64,000 nucleotides of DNA, taken from NCBI GenBank assembly GCA_017503005.1, contig JAFVTW010000017.1, positions 1 through 64,000 of the forward strand, written 5' to 3'. This stretch comes from Clostridia bacterium. GTDB lineage: Bacteria; Bacillota; Clostridia; Christensenellales; UBA1242. Made by a program: the position numbers and the translations under genes. The notes beneath the pieces were generated by a model, which searched no databases, was not told where the DNA came from, and saw only the letters and a list, made by a program, of their open reading frames with translations. Shown piece by piece: positions 37,451 through 45,219 of this stretch. Within the stretch, counting starts at the first letter, position 1, and each line of letters starts with the position of its first letter.

Positions 37451-38428
37451 TTATAATATAATTAATCCAAAAATATATGCTAATATCATACTTAGTATGG
37501 TGTGAGTAAACTTTTGTAGAAAGTAAAATTTTAGATTAATTTTCATTTTCTTAAGGAAAGTTAATGCCTGTAAATTTATAGATATCCCACCAAAAGAAAT
37601 TATACCACTTAGTATGATGGCTGTAGTTTGTATAGGTAGATTGCATAAGCTCAAATCAAGACAACCTCTAGTCAGTTCTATAATTCCATTTAGTACAGAA
37701 ATTATAGGTTTGATGGGTGTGTTTGGACTTATTTTTGATAGTAAAAATAATATAGGGTTGTATATATTAAATGTATTAACTATGGTTATAATCATAAAAA
37801 ATATTGATATATATCCACCTATTATCATTATGCTTTTTATCGAACCTAGCATACTTTCTTCTAGAATATTGTTGGAGGGGGTGTTGGTGATTTTTGCATC
37901 AAGATTTGATTTTTGCTTTATCATATAATTTCTATATAGTATTCCATTTAATAAACTACCTAAAAAGTGAGAAAGTAGTATAGTATATCCTAGTGTTTTA
38001 TTGCCAAACATTCCTATGGCGACTGTACCTAATATAAATAGTGGTCCGCTGGTGCTAGTAAAACTTACTATTCGGTGTGCCTCACCGATATCTATACATT
38101 TCTTTTCATATAAGTCACTAGTAAGTTTGGCTCCAACTGGGTATCCAGACATTATGCTCATTAAATATATATAACCACTTATACCACTTGTGTTGTACAG
38201 TTTTTTTGTGAAAGGAGATATGTATTTACTTAGCTCAGTTATTAGTCCAAATTCGCCTAGTAGCTTGGTAAAAAGGAAGAAAGGGAATAGTGCTGGCAGA
38301 ATATTTGTTGCCCAGACTACAAGGCCATTTAGACATGCTGAAATCGATACATCTGGAATAACAATCAAACAGATGATTAGTAATAAGACAAATATTGAGA
38401 TAATTATATTTTGTTTTTTTATTTTCAT
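37451..38428 (-). CDS. ylbJ: YlbJ-like integral membrane protein (nucleoside-recognition/Gate fold)
   Basis: This 325-residue multi-pass membrane protein has about eight hydrophobic segments. Recognisable blocks are WATNILPALFPFFLFTKLL, MSIMSGYPVGAKLTSDLYE and RIVSFTSTSGPLFILGTVAIGMFG, which match YlbJ and related SpmA/SpmB-like Gate proteins. B. subtilis YlbJ is needed for normal sporulation; whether this organism sporulates cannot be judged from the window. The SGYP.GAK and TSGP.F motifs are intact. The start has only a weak ribosome site. The divergent neighbour is a patatin gene, as in the B. subtilis ylbJ-ylbK order. Confidence 0.82.
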   Translation of the reverse strand: MKIKKQNIIISIFVLLLIICLIVIPDVSISACLNGLVVWATNILPALFPFFLFTKLLGEFGLITELSKYISPFTKKLYNTSGISGYIYLMSIMSGYPVGAKLTSDLYEKKCIDIGEAHRIVSFTSTSGPLFILGTVAIGMFGNKTLGYTILLSHFLGSLLNGILYRNYMIKQKSNLDAKITNTPSNNILEESMLGSIKSIMIIGGYISIFFMIITIVNTFNIYNPILFLLSKISPNTPIKPIISVLNGIIELTRGCLDLSLCNLPIQTTAIILSGIISFGGISINLQALTFLKKMKINLKFYFLQKFTHTILSMILAYIFGLIIL

Positions 38429-38520
38429 TTATTTTTTACTTGATAATCAAACTTGAATATTATATATTTACATTGATGAAAGTTGTCAATAATATATCGT
38501 ATGAAACGGAGATTGTATTT

Positions 38521-39315
38521 ATGAGTGATATAAAAGTTGGTTTGGTGTTAAGTGGTGGTGGTGCTTTGGGTATGGCACATGTAGGTGTACTAAAAGCTCT
38601 TATAGAAAATGGCATATCTCCCAACATTGTTGTTGGTACATCTATAGGAAGTTTGGTCGGTGGTGTATATAGTGCAGGTGTTCCATTGGAGAATATAGAA
38701 AAAGAAGCACTTAGTATTAGCACTAAGCAACTTTTTGATGTCAATTTGAATGTGCAGGGTCTTTTGAGTGGTAAATCAGCAATCAAACTTATAAAGAATA
38801 TTTTGGGTCAAGATTATATGATTGAAGATTTAAAAGTAAAGTATGGAGCTGTAGCAGTTGATATTATGGCTGCTAAGGAAGAATTATTTACATCAGGTTC
38901 TTTACTAGATGCTATTAGGGCTAGTATTAGTGTGCCGGGAGTGTTTATTCCACATAAAATAGGCGAAAAATACTATGTTGATGGCGGAATATTGAACAAT
39001 TTGCCAGAAAATTATGCTTTGGATATGGGTGCAGATTATGTTATATCTGTAAACTTGATGTATGGTTACAAACCTAGAGCTATTCCTAAAACAGCTATTC
39101 ATTCTGTAGTATATACTTCTTTTATAATGCAAAATGAGATTACTAATATGAGACCAAAATTGTCTAATGTGAGAATAGACTTGAATTTAAATGGTTTCAA
39201 GCAACATATATTCAACAAAACTTCAGCTGAAAAACTTATTAAAATTGGTTATGATGAAACCAAAAAACAAATAGATAAAATTAAAAAAGATATTGCAAAA
39301 ATAAAAAAGCCTTAA
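38521..39315 (+). CDS. Patatin-like phospholipase family protein (RssA/YlbK type)
   Basis: This 264-residue alpha/beta hydrolase of the patatin type has oxyanion-hole GGGALG (residues 12-17), nucleophile elbow GTSIGS with Ser41, and the catalytic DGG motif at Asp154, so the Ser-Asp dyad is complete. Predicted to hydrolyse acyl esters of lipids; the true substrate is unknown. There is no signal peptide, so it is probably cytoplasmic or peripheral on the membrane. The frame is open further upstream, but ATG 38521 has CGGAGA at proper spacing and begins the family-like sequence MSDIKVGLVLSGGGALG. It lies between the YlbJ-like gene and tmcAL, as ylbK does in B. subtilis. Confidence 0.92.
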   Translation: MSDIKVGLVLSGGGALGMAHVGVLKALIENGISPNIVVGTSIGSLVGGVYSAGVPLENIEKEALSISTKQLFDVNLNVQGLLSGKSAIKLIKNILGQDYMIEDLKVKYGAVAVDIMAAKEELFTSGSLLDAIRASISVPGVFIPHKIGEKYYVDGGILNNLPENYALDMGADYVISVNLMYGYKPRAIPKTAIHSVVYTSFIMQNEITNMRPKLSNVRIDLNLNGFKQHIFNKTSAEKLIKIGYDETKKQIDKIKKDIAKIKKP

Positions 39316-39330
39316 AATTTAAGGCTTTTT
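39304..39330. terminator. Bidirectional terminator, patatin gene / tmcAL
   Basis: AAAAAGCCTTAAA / TTTAAGGCTTTTT forms a symmetrical stem containing the patatin gene stop. The tmcAL stop lies 6 bases beyond. Confidence 0.88.
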
Positions 39331-39335
39331 GTTTT

Positions 39336-40589
39336 TTAAATTTTTATACTTTTTGTAAGTAGGTCAGGTGTGTATTCGGGAATTGAAGAGTTTTTTCTAA
39401 GTAGCATATAGTATACTTGATTTGCTCTATCTTCAATATTTGCTAATTCTTTGTAGATTTCGCTTTGTTCGCTTTCTACATTGTTTACTCTAATTATTAG
39501 GTTGGTGTTAGCACTTACACTTTTTAGTAGTTCTTGTCTGTCGTCTTTGAATGCTAATACTTTAATAAAAGGTAGTATGTCTAAGTCGTATATTGATTTT
39601 ACTGCTTTAGCATTTATTTGTAATAAGTTGCCTAAGATTATTCTTTTTATTCTTGTAAAAGTATATCTTTTAGTTTTTACTTGTAATAATAACTCGTTTA
39701 AATCTTTTGTGTTTCTACTCATTTCGTAGAATCTATTCTCTAATCCTTCTGTTACATCAAAGACTTTTCTAATTTCTTCTGGAGTAGACATTTTTAATTT
39801 GTACATACACAAATCGTTAAATAGGTTTACATCAGGCAATCCAAAAGTTTTCACTTCTTCTTTTAATAGGGAATAGGTGAAATTAGGAACTAATTTTTTT
39901 ACACTTCTTACTTTGTTGGTTTTGTATAGTCTAGCTCTAATAGCTGTGGCACTTGAATTTTTACCAACTACTTCTTCTGAGTTGTATTCGCTATCTGCTC
40001 TAGTTGTGAATACTGGTGTGATTTTACTATTAGTATTGATCAATGCCTTTAGGTATTCAATAGCCAAAATATTGTTTGGTTGTTTTAATATATCACCAAC
40101 TTCTGTGATTTCACTAATTTCTGTAGAACCATCTTTGATCATATCTTCTATAGCTTTTTGTCTGCTTGTTACTAGTGAATTGCCATCGTTTAGATATTTT
40201 CGTAATTTGTTCTTATATTCTTTTGGTTCGTTTGCAAAAAATTTAGCTAGTTCCATTAGTAGGTCAGTGCGAGTAGTTTCGCAACCAAATGCTAAGTGTG
40301 TTACATTCTCAAAGCTGTTTGCTATTTTTACTCCAGCCAAAGCAAATATTTCTGCAGTAGAAGTTGCATAGGCTGTAGGCATTTGTACTACTATGTCTGC
40401 ACCAGCTTCTAATGCTATTCTAGCTCTTACATGCTTATTTAGAATTGTAGGTTCGCCTCGTTGTGTAAAGTTTCCGCTTAGTATTACCATAACAGCATCT
40501 GCACCACTTTGTCTTTTTGCATCTTGTATATGTTTCAAGTGTCCATAATGGAATGGATTGTATTCGCTAATAATTGCACAAATTTTCAT
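39336..40589 (-). CDS. tmcAL: tRNA(Met) cytidine acetate ligase TmcAL
   Basis: This 417-residue nucleotidyltransferase-like enzyme uses acetate and ATP to make N4-acetylcytidine at the wobble position of elongator tRNA-Met. Visible: the N-terminal EYNPFHYGHLKHI (HxGH nucleotide-binding motif), VMVILSGNFTQRGEPTI and IVVQMPTAYATSTAEIFA, all strongly like B. subtilis YlbM/TmcAL. Start: ATG 40589 follows AGGTGA at good spacing. GTG 40598 and ATG 40595 lie inside the ribosome site. It neighbours pta-ackA, and acetate is the TmcAL substrate, but no regulatory link is visible. Confidence 0.95.
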   Translation of the reverse strand: MKICAIISEYNPFHYGHLKHIQDAKRQSGADAVMVILSGNFTQRGEPTILNKHVRARIALEAGADIVVQMPTAYATSTAEIFALAGVKIANSFENVTHLAFGCETTRTDLLMELAKFFANEPKEYKNKLRKYLNDGNSLVTSRQKAIEDMIKDGSTEISEITEVGDILKQPNNILAIEYLKALINTNSKITPVFTTRADSEYNSEEVVGKNSSATAIRARLYKTNKVRSVKKLVPNFTYSLLKEEVKTFGLPDVNLFNDLCMYKLKMSTPEEIRKVFDVTEGLENRFYEMSRNTKDLNELLLQVKTKRYTFTRIKRIILGNLLQINAKAVKSIYDLDILPFIKVLAFKDDRQELLKSVSANTNLIIRVNNVESEQSEIYKELANIEDRANQVYYMLLRKNSSIPEYTPDLLTKSIKI

Positions 40590-40608
40590 ATTCATCACCT
40601 GTTTTAAG

Positions 40609-40637
40609 TTTACTACTTTTGTTTAATCATATATAAT
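40609..40637 (+). promoter_or_regulatory. Possible pta promoter
   Basis: TTTACT (40609-40614), a 17-base spacer, then TATAAT (40632-40637). A second TATAAT lies at 40644-40649. On the minus strand TGCTAAAAT (40669-40661) may be the tmcAL -10. Confidence 0.45.
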
Positions 40638-40705
40638 ACATTATATAATAATAACTAACATTTTAGCAAAACAAAAACAAAAAATATTTTAAAAATGGGG
40701 TAATT

Positions 40706-41719
40706 ATGGAAATTAATGGACTAAATTCTGCTTTTGAGGTGAATTTACTAGAAAAAGCGAAAGCAAATTGCAAGACAATAGTGTTGCCAGAAGCAGGACT
40801 AAATGACAATGTAATGCTAGCAGGTATCGCTGCTGCAGAGCATCAAGTTGCAAAAATTGTATTATTAGTAAGTGATGATACCAAGCTAAAAAAATACAAT
40901 GTGCAAGAAAGTGAGTACTTGAGGGTTGTTGATATTACTACATCAGACTTATTGCCAGTACTTACAAATGCTTTATATCTAAAGAGAAAAGAAAAAGGCC
41001 TTACTGAAGAGGGTGCTAAAGAACTACTAAAAAATCCAATGTACTTTGGTACAATGATGGTAGATTTAGGACTTGTAGATGGTCAAGTGGGTGGTGCTGA
41101 ATTTACTACAGCTGATACTCTTAGACCGGCACTTCAAATTATCAAAGGTAAAACCAAAGAATCACTAATCTCTAGCTATATGATTATGATTTCTGAAAAC
41201 AAAAATTTTGGTGACAATGGTGTATATGTATTGTCTGACTGTGGACTAAATGTAGACCCAACTAGTGAGCAACTAAAACAAATTTGTTTCGATACAGTTG
41301 ATTCTGCAGTAAAAATTGCTGGATTTACAGACCCAACTGTAGCAATGCTTAGCTATTCTACACTAGGTAGTGCAGAAGGTGATAGTGCTATAAAGGTAAG
41401 ACGAGCTACAGAGCTTATTAAAGCCGAAAATCCTACATTTAAAGTAGATGGCGAGATGCAATTTGACTCTGCTATCGTTCCTAGTGTGTGTGCTAAAAAA
41501 GCACCAAATAGCCCAGTTGCAGGCAAGGCAAATATTTTAATATTCCCAGACTTGCAAAGTGGTAATATTTCATACAAAATCATTCAAAGATTAGCTGGAT
41601 TTAAGTGTATAGGACCTATTGCTCAAGGCTTTAGAAAACCTATCAATGACCTTAGTCGTGGTGCAGATGCAAATGAAATTTTGAGAGCTATAGCTATTAC
41701 ATCTTTGCAGTGTGATTAG
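40706..41719 (+). CDS. pta: Phosphate acetyltransferase
   Basis: This 337-residue enzyme interconverts acetyl-CoA and acetyl phosphate. Recognised by the family blocks KTIVLPEAGLNDNVMLAG, GLVDGQVGGAEFTTADTLRPALQIIK, SEGD-like LGSAEGDSAIKVRRA, VDGEMQFDSAIVPSV and NILIFPDLQSGNISYKIIQRL. The length fits the short PTA form without a regulatory N-terminal domain. A ribosome site AATGGGG is close to the ATG. It is followed by ackA after 70 bases that contain a separate promoter, so ackA can be made independently. Together they give the Pta-AckA acetate/ATP route of a fermenter. Confidence 0.97.
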   Translation: MEINGLNSAFEVNLLEKAKANCKTIVLPEAGLNDNVMLAGIAAAEHQVAKIVLLVSDDTKLKKYNVQESEYLRVVDITTSDLLPVLTNALYLKRKEKGLTEEGAKELLKNPMYFGTMMVDLGLVDGQVGGAEFTTADTLRPALQIIKGKTKESLISSYMIMISENKNFGDNGVYVLSDCGLNVDPTSEQLKQICFDTVDSAVKIAGFTDPTVAMLSYSTLGSAEGDSAIKVRRATELIKAENPTFKVDGEMQFDSAIVPSVCAKKAPNSPVAGKANILIFPDLQSGNISYKIIQRLAGFKCIGPIAQGFRKPINDLSRGADANEILRAIAITSLQCD

Positions 41720-41724
41720 TTTGG

Positions 41725-41753
41725 TTGAAATTTTAAATAAAATATGTTAAAAT
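41725..41753 (+). promoter_or_regulatory. ackA promoter (extended -10)
   Basis: TTGAAA (41725-41730), a 17-base spacer, then TAAAAT (41748-41753) preceded by TGT. It lies just after the pta stop. Confidence 0.75.
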
Positions 41754-41789
41754 CACGAAGTAAATTAATAAAAAAGAAGGAAAATAATA

Positions 41790-42971
41790 ATGAAAATTTT
41801 AGTATTAAATGCTGGTAGTTCTAGTTTAAAATTTCAACTACTAAATATGGAAGATGAAAGTGTTATTGCAAAAGGTAACTGTGAAAGAATAGGTATTGAT
41901 GATTCTTTCATTACATACAAAGCTAATGGTAAGGCTACTACTACAAAATGTGTTATGCCTACTCATGTAGAAGCTATGAAATATGTTTTGGGTGCTTTGA
42001 CAGACAAAGAAAATGGTGTAATCAAATCTGTAAACGAAATTTCTGGTTTTGGTCATCGTGTAGTAAATGTAGGTGAAGACTACTTTGATAGTGTTGTAAT
42101 TACAGAAAAAGTTTTAGAAGATTTTAGAAAAAACAAAGACTTTTCTCCATTACATGTTCCAGGTGCAATTTCTGGTATCGAAGCATGTTTGTCAATTGCT
42201 CCAAAAATCAAAAATGTAGCTGTTTTTGATATCGGTTTCCACAAAACAATGCCTGAGCATGTATATCGTTATGCTATTCCAAAAGAAGACTATAAAAACC
42301 TAAAAATTCGTAGATATGGTGCACATGGTACTAGTCACAGATTTGTATCTCAAGAATGTGTAAAACTTCTTGGCAAAGAAAACTCAAAAATTGTTACTTG
42401 TCACTTAGGTAGTGGTAGCAGTATGTGTGCAGTTTTAGATGGTAAAAGTTATGATACAACTATGGGATTTACTCCATTAGAAGGTTTAGTAATGGGTACC
42501 AGAAGTGGTGATATAGATGCTTCTGTTGTTAATTTCCTATGCGACAAAAAAGGTATGAAAGCAAGTGAAGTTGTAAATTATCTAAACAAAAAGAGCGGTA
42601 TGCTAGGTCTTTGTGGATATAGTGATATGAGAGATGTAGAATCAAATCTAGATACAAATGCTGATTGCAGATTGGCTTTTGATACTATGTGCTACAGAGT
42701 AACCAAATATATTGGTGCTTATGCTGCAGCTATGGGTGGACTAGATGCTATTGTATTTACAGGTGGTATCGGTGAAAGAGATCCTCTAGCTAGAGAAAGA
42801 ATTCTAGAAAACCTAGGATTTATGGGTGTAGAGTTTGACAAAGAAAACAATCCAAATGTTTTTGGTGACTTTGGCGAATTGTCAACACCTAATAGTAGGG
42901 TAAAAGTTTATGTAATTCCTACAAACGAAGAATTAGTTATTGCTAGAGAAACTCTAGATTTAATCAAATAA
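41790..42971 (+). CDS. ackA: Acetate kinase
   Basis: This 393-residue ASKHA-fold kinase converts acetyl phosphate plus ADP to acetate plus ATP. Visible: KILVLNAGSSSLKFQL at the N-terminus, FGHRVVNVGE, IRRYGAHGTSHRFVSQE (catalytic His region), CHLGSGSSMCAVLDGKSYDTTMG, PLEGLVMGTRSGDID and VFTGGIGERDPLAR. The length is normal for the family. AAGGA lies before the ATG. It follows pta and has its own promoter. In many Firmicutes a DUF177 (yceD/ylbN) gene sits between ackA/tmcAL and rpmF; it is absent here. Confidence 0.98.
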   Translation: MKILVLNAGSSSLKFQLLNMEDESVIAKGNCERIGIDDSFITYKANGKATTTKCVMPTHVEAMKYVLGALTDKENGVIKSVNEISGFGHRVVNVGEDYFDSVVITEKVLEDFRKNKDFSPLHVPGAISGIEACLSIAPKIKNVAVFDIGFHKTMPEHVYRYAIPKEDYKNLKIRRYGAHGTSHRFVSQECVKLLGKENSKIVTCHLGSGSSMCAVLDGKSYDTTMGFTPLEGLVMGTRSGDIDASVVNFLCDKKGMKASEVVNYLNKKSGMLGLCGYSDMRDVESNLDTNADCRLAFDTMCYRVTKYIGAYAAAMGGLDAIVFTGGIGERDPLARERILENLGFMGVEFDKENNPNVFGDFGELSTPNSRVKVYVIPTNEELVIARETLDLIK

Positions 42972-42994
42972 TTAAAAAATAATTAATTTTAAAA

Positions 42995-43023
42995 TTGACA
43001 AATGAACAATATTGTTCTATACT
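42995..43023 (+). promoter_or_regulatory. rpmF promoter with embedded 14-base palindrome
   Basis: TTGACA (42995-43000), a 17-base spacer, then TATACT (43018-43023) form a near-consensus promoter. The spacer holds the perfect palindrome GAACAATATTGTTC (43004-43017), placed where a repressor would block RNA polymerase. The regulator is unknown. Confidence 0.8.
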
Positions 43024-43062
43024 TTGTAAGCGATTTAAAAATTTATTAGGAGGTGCTATTTA

Positions 43063-43260
43063 ATGGCAGTACCAAAGGGAAAGGTTTCTAAGGCAAGACG
43101 TAATTCCAGAAAAGCTAACTGGAAAGCTTCAACACCTTCTATTGTTGAATGTCCACATTGCCATGAACTTGTTGCTCCACATAGAGTTTGCAAAAAATGC
43201 GGATACTATGATGGTGTAGAAGTTAAAAAGGTTGGCAAGGAAAACAAGGAAACTAAATAG
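43063..43260 (+). CDS. rpmF: 50S ribosomal protein L32
   Basis: This 65-residue L32 has the basic N-terminus MAVPKGKVSKARRNSRKANWK and a zinc site made of CPHC (about residues 28-31) and CKKCGYYDG (about 44-52), so it is the Zn-binding (C+) form. AGGAGG lies 7-8 bases before the ATG. It has its own promoter with an embedded palindrome and is followed by a terminator, so it is a monocistronic unit here. The rpmF-plsX adjacency is conserved in many bacteria. Confidence 0.97.
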   Translation: MAVPKGKVSKARRNSRKANWKASTPSIVECPHCHELVAPHRVCKKCGYYDGVEVKKVGKENKETK

Positions 43261-43297
43261 TTTCAGTTTTAGAAAACAGAATAATTAAGTAAAATCT

Positions 43298-43322
43298 CGC
43301 ACATATAATGTGCGATTTTTTA
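43298..43322 (+). terminator. rpmF terminator
   Basis: CGCACAT-ATA-ATGTGCG followed by ATTTTTT. The next 120 bases hold only the plsX promoter region. Confidence 0.88.
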
Positions 43323-43406
43323 TTGCCCAAAATAGTCCATTTTTTAGATGTTTTTAAATAAATATTTAAAAAAGGTGACTATTTGTTTTTTTTAATTTTG
43401 TAAATG

Positions 43407-43415
43407 TGTTAAAAT
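43407..43415 (+). promoter_or_regulatory. plsX extended -10 element
   Basis: TGT-TAAAAT (-10 at 43410-43415) lies about 30 bases before the plsX ATG. No good -35 at 16-18 bases was found. Confidence 0.5.
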
Positions 43416-43445
43416 TGTAGTTGATTATATATAATTGGAGTAATT

Positions 43446-44474
43446 ATGACCAAAATTGTTGTAGATGTAAATGGTGGAGATTATTCACCAAGTGAGCCTA
43501 TTTTAGGTGCTATAAAAGCAATAAAAAATATTGAAGATTTAAGTATTATTTTTTGTGGACCAAAAGCAGAGATAGAACAAGTTTTGACTAGCAATAATTG
43601 TGATATGTCAAGAGTTGAAATTATAGATGCTCCAGACACAATTACAAATATGGATATTCCTACAGTTGCTATCAAACAAAAAACAGAGAGTTCTATGTAT
43701 CATGCATTTGAGCAACTTAGGACAAATGACGAAACTTGTGGTTTGGTAAGTTGTGGCTCTACTGGTGCACTACTTACTGGTGCTTTTTTAAGATTAGGCA
43801 GAATCAAAGGTGTATCTAGACCAGCACTATGTCCTATACTTCCTACAATCAATGATGAACACCCTATAGTTTCTATAGCAGATTGTGGGGCAAATGTAGA
43901 TAGCAAGCCTATCAATTTGGTGCATTTTGCTGTTATGGGTAATGCATATTTAAAAGCTGTGTATGGTATAGAAAATCCTAGAATCGCACTTTTGAGCAAT
44001 GGTACCGAAGATAAAAAAGGTAACGAACTTACTCATGCAACTTTTCCTATTTTGAAAGGTTTAGAAGATATCAATTTTGTTGGTAATATGGAAGCTAGAG
44101 ATTTGTTAAATGGTGTTGCAGATTTGATTGTTACTGATGGGTTTGCTGGTAATGTATTATTAAAGAGTACTGAGGGTGCAGTTTTAAATTTGCTTAGTCT
44201 ACTTAAATCTGAAATTAAAAGCAGTGTAGTGTCTTCTATCGGTGCTTTGTTTATGAAGAAGACATTTAAAAATTTAAAATCAAAATTAGACTACAATCAA
44301 AAAGCTGGTGCAGTGCTATTGGGAACCAAAAAGATTGTTGTAAAATCTCATGGTAATAGCAAGGCTGAGAGTATTTATTTGAGTATTAAATTGGCATATG
44401 ATATGCACAAAGCAAATTTGTGTAAGATTATAGAAGAAGAAGTAAGCAAGGTAAAAGTGGAAGTTGATGAGTAA
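43446..44474 (+). CDS. plsX: Phosphate acyltransferase PlsX
   Basis: This 342-residue enzyme makes acyl phosphate from acyl-ACP for phospholipid synthesis. Visible: KIVVDVNGGDYSPSEPILGA, VSCGSTGALLTGAFLRLGRIKGV, RPALCPILPT, ADCGANVDSKPINLVHFAVMG, VTDGFAGNVLLKSTEGA and LGTKKIVVKSHGNS, all typical. One variation is VDVNGGD where most family members have DAMGGD. GGAG precedes the ATG. The stop overlaps the rnc start (ATGAGTAA). The acyl-carrier-protein gene that usually lies between plsX and rnc is absent. Confidence 0.96.
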   Translation: MTKIVVDVNGGDYSPSEPILGAIKAIKNIEDLSIIFCGPKAEIEQVLTSNNCDMSRVEIIDAPDTITNMDIPTVAIKQKTESSMYHAFEQLRTNDETCGLVSCGSTGALLTGAFLRLGRIKGVSRPALCPILPTINDEHPIVSIADCGANVDSKPINLVHFAVMGNAYLKAVYGIENPRIALLSNGTEDKKGNELTHATFPILKGLEDINFVGNMEARDLLNGVADLIVTDGFAGNVLLKSTEGAVLNLLSLLKSEIKSSVVSSIGALFMKKTFKNLKSKLDYNQKAGAVLLGTKKIVVKSHGNSKAESIYLSIKLAYDMHKANLCKIIEEEVSKVKVEVDE

Positions 44475-45129
44475 TTTAGAAGAATTTGAAAAATTAATCA
44501 ATTATACTTTTAAAGACAAATCTTTGTTGCAGACAGCATTGAGCCATAGCTCTGCTTCTAGTAGTGACAACTATGAACGAATGGAGTTTTTGGGCGATGG
44601 ATTGTTGTCTATAATTGTTGCAGAGCATTTATTTTTAACTACTAAGGATAAAGTTGGCAAGATGAGTGTGTTTAGAAGCAATCTTGTATCTACCGATGCT
44701 CTTAGTCAAGTAGTTATAGAAAATGGTTGGGACAAGTATGTTGTAGTAGGTCAAAGTGTTTTGGGTACACATACTATTGCTAAAAATATTTTGGCAGATG
44801 TGTTTGAAAGTATTACGGCTGCTATATATTTGGATTCTAACTTTGAAACAGCAAAAAGCTTTGTTGCAAAATATATATTAAATCATGTGTCAGGTTGTGT
44901 AGGTGTTGACTACAAAACCAAGTTGCAAGAGTATCTAGCTAAAATAAATCCGGACTTTACATTGAAGTATGAGGTGCTAGCTAGTAGTGGTCCTAGCCAC
45001 GATATGAGATTTAGTATAGGTCTAAAGTATAATGGCGAATTAGTTTCTCAAGCAGAAGGAAGTAGTAAGAAGTCTGCTGAGCAACAATGTGCACAAATGT
45101 TTTTGGAAAAACTAACAAAAATGGCTTAA
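44467..45129 (+). CDS. rnc: Ribonuclease III
   Basis: This 220-residue double-strand-specific endoribonuclease matures rRNA and some mRNAs. The nuclease domain shows the signature YERMEFLGDGLLSIIVAEHLF, with the catalytic E and D, and ILADVFESITAAIYLD with the second acidic pair. A C-terminal dsRNA-binding domain spans about residues 150-218 (DYKTKLQEYL ... KSAEQQCAQMFLEKL). The ATG at 44467 overlaps the plsX stop. A TTG one codon earlier is unnecessary. It is translationally coupled to plsX and followed by smc after a new promoter. Confidence 0.96.
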   Translation: MSNLEEFEKLINYTFKDKSLLQTALSHSSASSSDNYERMEFLGDGLLSIIVAEHLFLTTKDKVGKMSVFRSNLVSTDALSQVVIENGWDKYVVVGQSVLGTHTIAKNILADVFESITAAIYLDSNFETAKSFVAKYILNHVSGCVGVDYKTKLQEYLAKINPDFTLKYEVLASSGPSHDMRFSIGLKYNGELVSQAEGSSKKSAEQQCAQMFLEKLTKMA

Positions 45130-45145
45130 TTTATTGATAAATTTG

Positions 45146-45177
45146 CTATTTCAAATTGTGAAATAGTGTGGTATAAT
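45146..45177 (+). promoter_or_regulatory. smc promoter with overlapping inverted repeat
   Basis: TTTCAA (45149-45154), a 17-base spacer, then TATAAT (45172-45177) preceded by TGG (extended -10). The perfect inverted repeat CTATTTCA-AATTG-TGAAATAG (45146-45166) covers the -35 region. It has no T-run, so it is not a simple terminator. Confidence 0.6.
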
Positions 45178-45219
45178 ATCAATGTGTTTATTTTATAAAA
45201 CTTTTCGGAGGAAATTGTC

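Noticed and set aside
38440-38520. Longer N-terminus for the patatin-like protein
   Set aside because: Family homology begins at MSDIKVGLVLSGGG, and the ribosome site fits ATG 38521.
39877-40371. 164-residue plus-strand frame opposite tmcAL
   Set aside because: TmcAL motifs cover the minus strand; the plus frame has no ribosome site or recognisable domain.
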